In this document: positions 34,176 through 38,236 of the stretch, piece after piece
How the letters are laid out: each line of letters opens with the position of its first letter
Numbering within the stretch: the stretch's first letter is position 1
Source: Verrucomicrobiota bacterium
Lineage (GTDB): Bacteria > Verrucomicrobiota > Verrucomicrobiia > Opitutales > UBA2995
Assembly (NCBI GenBank): GCA_027622555.1
Contig: JAQBYJ010000053.1
Coordinates: 1-38,236, forward strand
DNA length: 38,236 bases
Direction: 5' to 3'
Position numbers and translations under genes: made by a program
The notes under the pieces: model-generated
Seen by the model: the letters and a program-made list of their open reading frames with translations, nothing else
Database searches by the model: none
Told to the model about the DNA's origin: nothing

Positions 34176-34204
34176 TTGACGGGCCGCAGAGTAAGGATTT
34201 TAGT
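34176..34204 (+). promoter_or_regulatory. Promoter of the tRNA-Phe gene
   Basis: TTGACG (34176-34181) and TTTAGT (34199-34204) are separated by 17 bases, a sigma70-like arrangement ending 19 bases before the tRNA. Confidence 0.55.
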
Positions 34205-34223
34205 CCGTCCTCTTATATTGGAA

Positions 34224-34299
<76 letters not shown>

Positions 34300-34312
34300 A
34301 TATGGTTTCTTT

Positions 34313-34340
34313 AAAGTCTCGAAAGCGTCGGGACTTTTTT
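34313..34340 (+). terminator. Intrinsic terminator after tRNA-Phe
   Basis: AAAGTCTCGA (34313-34322) pairs with TCGGGACTTT (34328-34337), a 10-bp stem with one G-U pair and a 5-nt loop, followed by a T-run. Confidence 0.85.
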
Positions 34341-34359
34341 GTTGTACGGACATCTTAGA

Positions 34360-34580
34360 GAGACCCAGAACTGCAATGTATCGCTACCGCGATAGAACTC
34401 CAGGCTTCGCCCTCCGTGAACTGGGTCTGGCCACCAATATGGTATTTTAAAATCTCCGGGTATTCTCGGGGATTTTTTGATGTACAAATATCGCGGGAAT
34501 AATCCCCAGACTTGAAAATGTATTGTCCGTTGCACAACAGTTGTCGTCGTTCTACTCGGAACTGGGTCTGGCAACCCTGG
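34360..34580 (+). repeat. Two degenerate tandem copies of the tRNA-Phe 3' region
   Basis: CTGGGTCTGGCCACCAATAT plus GGT, the end of the tRNA with flank (34284-34306), recurs exactly at 34421-34443 and in shortened form (CTGGGTCTGGCAACC) at 34562-34576, spaced 137 and 141 bases. The first copy is again followed by a terminator hairpin. Inside the last unit, GACTTGAAAATGTATTGTCC resembles the anticodon arm GACTGAAAATCCTTGTGTCC. The region looks like decayed duplicates of the tRNA-plus-terminator unit; repeated integration at the tRNA 3' end is the alternative. Confidence 0.7.
34449..34477 (+). terminator. Second intrinsic terminator, in the degenerate tRNA copy
   Basis: AAAATCTCCG (34449-34458) pairs with CGGGGATTTT (34467-34476), with one G-U pair, an 8-nt loop and a T-run. 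It is a diverged copy of the hairpin at 34313-34340 with compensating changes that preserve pairing. Confidence 0.75.
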
Positions 34581-34595
34581 CTATTCTTTTTCCCT

Positions 34596-34619
34596 GGGAA
34601 CGCCAAGCCCCTGCTTGGC
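34596..34619. repeat. Half of a REP-like palindromic element, copy C
   Basis: The left 24-nt arm of the element seen at 15672 and 16408 recurs with one change (GCCAAGCCCCTGCTTGGC core). The right arm is not preserved; only CTGAGCCC at 34631 resembles it. It marks the end of the degenerate tRNA region. Confidence 0.7.
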
Positions 34620-34703
34620 CTAAACTCCGGACTGAGCCCTTCCTGAGATGATACTGGTCTCCAATTTTCATTGTTGTCTTCAAGTCGGTTTTAAAGGAAC
34701 TAC

Positions 34704-34764
34704 GATATCCTAATGGATATCAATTGGTCTTGACACGAGAATGAATATCAAAAGGATTTGATAT
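34704..34764 (+). promoter_or_regulatory. hipBA promoter with two palindromic operators
   Basis: GATATCC-TAAT-GGATATC (34704-34721) and ATATCAAA-AGGA-TTTGATAT (34745-34764) are perfect inverted repeats with 4-base centres, 42 bases apart. A -35-like TTGACA (34730-34735) lies between them, so a dimer on the second site would cover the promoter. A further ATATC at 34773 extends the pattern. TATCC...GGATA arms resemble the E. coli HipB operator, which has a wider 8-base centre. HipB autorepression is the expected mode. Confidence 0.7.
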
Positions 34765-34785
34765 CCAAACTAATATCAGAGTCAT

Positions 34786-35070
34786 ATGAAGATTCATATT
34801 CGAAGTAGCCAGGATTTGGGGGAACTTATTGGTTCGGCTCGGAGGAGGCGTGGACTGTCTCAGAGAGATGTGGCGAAAGAACTGGGGGTGACGCAGGCCT
34901 GGATCTCGCGAGTTGAGCGAGGAAATCAGAAATGCTGGATTGGACAGGTACTTCGATTGGCGTCTTTCCTGGATGTGAACTTGGTGGGTGAGCTTTCGAC
35001 CGATGATAAGAGTGAAACGCAGGCCCAGGGTGAGTATCCGGATTTGGACGCATTTCTAAACGAGTCTTAA
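34786..35070 (+). CDS. hipB: HipB-like antitoxin, XRE-family repressor
   Basis: A 94-residue DNA-binding protein. Residues 9-64 form an XRE helix-turn-helix: LGELIGSARRRRGLSQRDVA, KELGVTQAWISRVERGNQ with the recognition helix, and VLRLASFLDVNL. The acidic C-terminal tail (YPDLDAFLNES) probably contacts the toxin. It is followed after three bases by hipA and preceded by two palindromic operators. The product should neutralise HipA and repress the operon, with HipA as co-repressor. Confidence 0.9.
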   Translation: MKIHIRSSQDLGELIGSARRRRGLSQRDVAKELGVTQAWISRVERGNQKCWIGQVLRLASFLDVNLVGELSTDDKSETQAQGEYPDLDAFLNES

Positions 35071-35073
35071 AGG

Positions 35074-36342
35074 ATGCCTGAGAATGAATCCATACTTCTG
35101 TTGTATTTTGGTGACCAGCTGATGGGTTCCTTGCACCGTCTCAAAGGTGGAAAGTTGATATTTGTTTACGATGACCATTACCGAGATTTGGAAACGGCTG
35201 TTCCTCTCTCGCTCTCGATGCCGTTGATTGAAAAAGAGCATGGGCATAGTAGAGTATCCCCGTTTCTGTGGGGATTGCTTCACGACAACGAGTTGGTCCT
35301 TCAGCGATGGGCCGCGAGGTTTACTGTTAGCGCCTCCGATTGTTTTGGATTGTTGAGCGGAATCGGAAACGATTGCGCTGGTGCCATCCGGTTCGTGAAG
35401 CCGGATGAAGTGGATAGCGTTGTCAATGGAGGTAAGTCGCTCCTCAAGCCTGAGATAATTGAGCAGCGTCTGGCCGAGCTCAGGCGAGATCCGGCAATGG
35501 GACGAATATCTGGAGATAAAGGCCAGTTCTCGTTGGCGGGCGCACAGGCAAAAACTGCATTCCAGCGCAAAGGGAGTCGATGGTATCTGCCTTGGGGCAG
35601 TGAACCAACTACCCATATTCTAAAGCCTCCACGTCCGGACCTGAACGGACATGTGGAAAATGAACACTTTTGTCAGAGTTTGGCGAAGGCGCTTGGCCTG
35701 AGGGCAGCGACGAGCGAGGTTTTGAGATTTGGAAATGAAACGGCTATTTGCGTGGAACGATATGATCGAATGGTGTCAGGCCGAAAGTTTGTCCGAGTCC
35801 ATCAGGAAGACGTTTGCCAAGCACTCTCGATCCATCCGGCTCGAAAATATGAGAGTGAAGGCGGTCCCGGAGTGCCCAGCATCATGAGCCTGCTCAATCG
35901 GTCGAGTCAGCCAATCGAAGATCGCCGACGATTTATGGAAGCCGTTGTATTTAACTATCTGGTACTCGGATCGGATGCACACGCGAAGAATTACAGCCTT
36001 CTGCTTGGAGTGAGGGGGCAGGTGCGACTTGCTCCTTTCTATGATTTGGCGAGTTTGCTCCCTTATGTGAAGCAGCGAAAAGATCAGCGCCTGGCCATGA
36101 AGATCGGGTCCTACTACCGGGATTCACAGATTCGTCCTAAGCATTTTGAAAGGATGGCTCGGCTTTGTGAGTTTCCTTATCCGGAACTTCGCAAAATCAT
36201 AATCGAAATGGCGGGTCAAATACCTGCTCAGGCGGAAAGTGTTCTCAGCGAAATTAATTTCCAAGGTATGAATCATCCCATACTAGATATGCTTAAAGAA
36301 AAGCTGTCCGTGCGGTCTAAAAATATTCTCAAAGGCTTCTGA
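35074..36342 (+). CDS. hipA: HipA-family serine/threonine kinase toxin
   Basis: A 422-residue kinase of type II toxin-antitoxin systems; E. coli HipA phosphorylates glutamyl-tRNA synthetase and causes growth arrest. Visible motifs: N-terminal HipA_N subdomain (LSLSMPL, FLWGLLHDN), the Gly-rich loop SLAGAQAKTAF (153-163) whose Ser corresponds to the autophosphorylated site region, THILKPP (180-186), HQEDVCQAL (243-251), catalytic GSDAHAKN (299-306) and metal-binding FYDLAS (322-327). All key residues are present, so the toxin should be active. AAAGG immediately precedes its ATG, overlapping the end of hipB. Confidence 0.93.
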   Translation: MPENESILLLYFGDQLMGSLHRLKGGKLIFVYDDHYRDLETAVPLSLSMPLIEKEHGHSRVSPFLWGLLHDNELVLQRWAARFTVSASDCFGLLSGIGNDCAGAIRFVKPDEVDSVVNGGKSLLKPEIIEQRLAELRRDPAMGRISGDKGQFSLAGAQAKTAFQRKGSRWYLPWGSEPTTHILKPPRPDLNGHVENEHFCQSLAKALGLRAATSEVLRFGNETAICVERYDRMVSGRKFVRVHQEDVCQALSIHPARKYESEGGPGVPSIMSLLNRSSQPIEDRRRFMEAVVFNYLVLGSDAHAKNYSLLLGVRGQVRLAPFYDLASLLPYVKQRKDQRLAMKIGSYYRDSQIRPKHFERMARLCEFPYPELRKIIIEMAGQIPAQAESVLSEINFQGMNHPILDMLKEKLSVRSKNILKGF

Positions 36343-36357
36343 ACTCCTGAATCCAAT

Positions 36358-36381
36358 ATCGTCCAAGTTGATTTGGACGAT
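36358..36381. terminator. Hairpin between convergent hipA and DUF1080 genes
   Basis: ATCGTCCAA (36358-36366) and TTGGACGAT (36373-36381) form a perfect 9-bp stem with a 6-nt loop in the 50-base convergent gap. It lacks a good T-run on either strand but is well placed as a two-way terminator. Confidence 0.55.
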
Positions 36382-36392
36382 AGCAAAGTAGT

Positions 36393-37364
36393 CTAAACCT
36401 CCCTCAAATATGAAATATGAACATTGGCCCTTTTGTCGTTCTTCGAGGGAAACGCACCTCGGTTCAGCCCTACTTCGATAAACTTACTGCAAAGGTATTG
36501 GATTGACCCTTTTGGGTCTGACTTGTTCCCTTCGGCGTCGAAACGCATGCGTTTGAACTCGATATCAAAGGTCTGCCACACGCCGGGAGCCCAGCACATG
36601 TTTACTTGAGGAGGTGATTGTTTGTATAGGGCTCCACACTCGTTCCACATGCCACCCAGTCCGTAACTGTCGAGAATCTGGATCTCATAACCGCCCGGCA
36701 CAAAAAAACCGCTGTTGCCACGGTGTTGCTCCCGGCCTTCCGGTTCGTAGGGCAAATTGAATTCCAAATGCACTTTTACATCGCCAAAGGATTGCTTGGT
36801 ATTGATTGAACCGCCTTTGTCATTGTTGTCCTTCTTGGGAAGTATTTCGAAATAGCCATTTTTGACGAGCCAGGTGGCAGGCTCCCCTTTTCCCAACTCC
36901 CACGCGTCCAGATTCTTTCCATCAAAGAGGATTACCGCTCCATTGGGTGCTTTTAATCCTGCGGTAGGTGAGGACCGGACAATTTTCTTTAAGGCAAACT
37001 GGGTAAGCAGATCACCGCTGGTTTTTTCTCCGGTGAACGAGTTTTTGGTTATTTCACCTTTGTAACCGTTTTCATCAAAAGTCATTTTCCCGTTTTTCCA
37101 GGTCGCTTCCGTCTTCACCTTGAAGTCTGCCCGTTTGTCGAACTCTTCCATGATCTGGATCTCGTAGCGATCTTGTCCCAGCCCGATAACACGGGCCACC
37201 AGTCCCGGGTTGTTTTTCGCATTTCCATCTTTGGCCGGCGCATTCACCCAGCCCCCTTGCCAATCGCCCATAAAAGGCGGTATAGGCTCTTCAGCGGAGA
37301 AGACCGCACTTTGAGCAAGGACCAGGACAAGGGATAAAAGAGGAGTTAATCTGGGTAGTTTCAT
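36393..37364 (-). CDS. Exported DUF1080 (3-keto-disaccharide hydrolase-like) protein
   Basis: A 323-residue secreted protein with signal peptide (LLSLVLVLAQSAVFSA). An N-terminal beta-rich region (MGDWQGGWVN..., about residues 30-135) precedes a DUF1080 concanavalin-like domain: AVILFDGKNLDAWELG, LVKNGYFEILP, KVHLEFNLPY, GNSGFFVPGGYEIQILDSYG and the late VWQTFDIEFKRMRFD. This family is abundant in Planctomycetota and Verrucomicrobiota and is linked to extracellular glycan breakdown, some members cleaving 3-keto sugars. The sulfatase gene next to it points to sulfated polysaccharide use. A short gap separates it from that divergent gene. Confidence 0.87.
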   Translation of the reverse strand: MKLPRLTPLLSLVLVLAQSAVFSAEEPIPPFMGDWQGGWVNAPAKDGNAKNNPGLVARVIGLGQDRYEIQIMEEFDKRADFKVKTEATWKNGKMTFDENGYKGEITKNSFTGEKTSGDLLTQFALKKIVRSSPTAGLKAPNGAVILFDGKNLDAWELGKGEPATWLVKNGYFEILPKKDNNDKGGSINTKQSFGDVKVHLEFNLPYEPEGREQHRGNSGFFVPGGYEIQILDSYGLGGMWNECGALYKQSPPQVNMCWAPGVWQTFDIEFKRMRFDAEGNKSDPKGSIQYLCSKFIEVGLNRGAFPSKNDKRANVHISYLREV

Positions 37365-37505
37365 AGGAATTATAATAACGAATTATTTAGGTTTGGATCA
37401 GCAATATTGATCCGGCAGGGACAGGCAACCTTTGAATTGTTTCAGAAAACAAAAGATTGAAAATACTCGCGCAGAGCCGCGAATGCTCTGAGGATCCCCA
37501 GTTCA

Positions 37506-38236
37506 ATGATGAAGTGCTTATACCCCACCCTGCTTGCTTTCTTACTGACTCTCTCTATTTCCGCTGCTGACCGGCCACCCGTGGTGAGCGTGCCTGTCCT
37601 GAGCGAAGTCGAAGGGTCGAATCCAAACATTCTTCTGATGATGACCGATGATCAGGGGTACGGGGACATGAGTGGCCACGGGAATCCAGTTCTTAAAACG
37701 CCCAACCTGGACCGCCTGGCCGAGGAAAGCACCGAATTCACCCAATTTACGGTTTGCCCGAATTGCTCCCCCACCCGCGCCGGACTGATGACCGGACGCT
37801 ACAATTATAGAACCGGCGTTACCGAGGTAATTCGTGGAAACTTCATGATGTTCAATGACGAGGTCACCATCGCCGAGATCCTCCGGGACGCGGGTTACCG
37901 CACCGGCATTTTTGGAAAGTGGCATCTGGGTGACAATTACCCCATGCGTCCCACCGATCAGGGATTTGAGGAAGCCCTGGTCCACAAAGCCGGCGGTATT
38001 GGGCAGGCGGCTGGTCCGGAAGGCAACCAATACTTCGATCCCATTCTGGAACACAACAATGTGCCCAAAACCTACCAAGGTTACTGCGACGATATTTTCA
38101 CTGACGCCGCCATGAAGTTTATGGGGCTAAAAAGCGATAAACCCTTTTTCACTTATCTGGCTACCAATCTTCCCCACTTTCCGCTGGAAGTAAGCGATGA
38201 ACTGGCCGATCCCTACCGAAAGCTCGGTGAACATGA
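37506..38236 (+). CDS. Sulfatase (arylsulfatase A-like), 5' part
   Basis: The first 243 codons of an exported formylglycine sulfatase; the gene runs off the window. It has a signal peptide (LYPTLLAFLLTLSISA), the metal-binding NILLMMTDDQGYGD (Asp48, Asp49), the active-site CSPTR (Cys87 to Arg91, followed by AGLMTGRYN) and GKWHLG. CSPTR is a frequent natural variant of CxPSR, so the Cys can be converted to formylglycine by a sulfatase-maturing enzyme encoded elsewhere. Between signal peptide and domain lies VPVLSEVEGS, encoded by a dispersed repeat. It probably removes sulfate from algal or host polysaccharides. Confidence 0.92.
   Translation, partial: MMKCLYPTLLAFLLTLSISAADRPPVVSVPVLSEVEGSNPNILLMMTDDQGYGDMSGHGNPVLKTPNLDRLAEESTEFTQFTVCPNCSPTRAGLMTGRYNYRTGVTEVIRGNFMMFNDEVTIAEILRDAGYRTGIFGKWHLGDNYPMRPTDQGFEEALVHKAGGIGQAAGPEGNQYFDPILEHNNVPKTYQGYCDDIFTDAAMKFMGLKSDKPFFTYLATNLPHFPLEVSDELADPYRKLGEH
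37590..37619. repeat. Small dispersed repeat inside the sulfatase gene (VLSEVEG type)
   Basis: CCTGTCCTGAGCGAAGTCGA and the following AGGG make up a short sequence I know from many unrelated bacterial genomes, where it is read as VLSEVEG or, on the other strand, DPSTSLRTG. Here it sits in frame just after the signal peptide, adding about ten residues in a flexible position. Confidence 0.65.

Overview
The window comes from a Gram-negative bacterium: it encodes a TonB-dependent receptor, a CusCBA tripartite pump and an outer-membrane efflux protein. Moderate GC, few clear Shine-Dalgarno sites, a secreted DUF1080 protein beside a sulfatase, an HMBD/DUF3347 copper system and several families of small palindromic repeats together suggest the PVC group, most likely Verrucomicrobiota. 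This is an inference from gene content; no rRNA or marker protein is present to prove it.

Layout. 1-1.7 kb: a surface-polysaccharide pair (glycosyltransferase and a C-terminally truncated NAD-dependent epimerase). 2.2-3.0 kb: a membrane zinc peptidase. 3.0-9.4 kb: a cobalamin uptake and activation operon read leftward from a compact cobalamin riboswitch: btuB-like receptor, substrate-binding protein, BtuC permease, BtuD ATPase, PduO-type adenosyltransferase and a fragment of a second binding protein. 9.5-11.5 kb: a GMC oxidoreductase with its small subunit. 11.7-21.6 kb: a decaying restriction/defence island (YgjP-like metallopeptidase, HsdR, RhuM-like protein, ATP-binding AlbA-family regulator, HNH nuclease, frameshifted Mod-type methyltransferase). 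It has no hsdM, hsdS or res gene and holds at least three gene remnants. 21.6-34.1 kb: a copper-efflux cluster read leftward (small Cys-rich exported protein, cusC, cusB, four-helix-bundle gene, cusA, DUF3347 protein, copA-type ATPase, BNR-repeat protein). 34.2-34.6 kb: tRNA-Phe followed by degenerate tandem copies of its 3' part. 34.7-36.3 kb: a hipBA toxin-antitoxin operon with palindromic operators. 36.4 kb to the end: a DUF1080 protein and the start of a sulfatase.

How the parts work together. The cobalamin genes form a full route from outer membrane (receptor) through periplasm (binding protein) and inner membrane (BtuCD) to adenosylcobalamin (adenosyltransferase), with a riboswitch at the head for feedback control. 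The copper genes combine cytoplasm-to-periplasm export (P1B ATPase) with periplasm-to-outside export (CusCBA) and periplasmic metal-binding DUF3347/HMBD modules; most of that cluster is translationally coupled by ATGA overlaps.

The most unusual part is 15.5-17.8 kb. A RhuM-like gene that lacks its central segment is bracketed by two 63-nt palindromic elements, and outside these lie two different copies of the same ATPase-gene/hsdR junction, each with one partner intact and the other reduced to a few dozen bases by internal deletions. This looks like a duplicated restriction locus collapsing by repeat-associated deletion.
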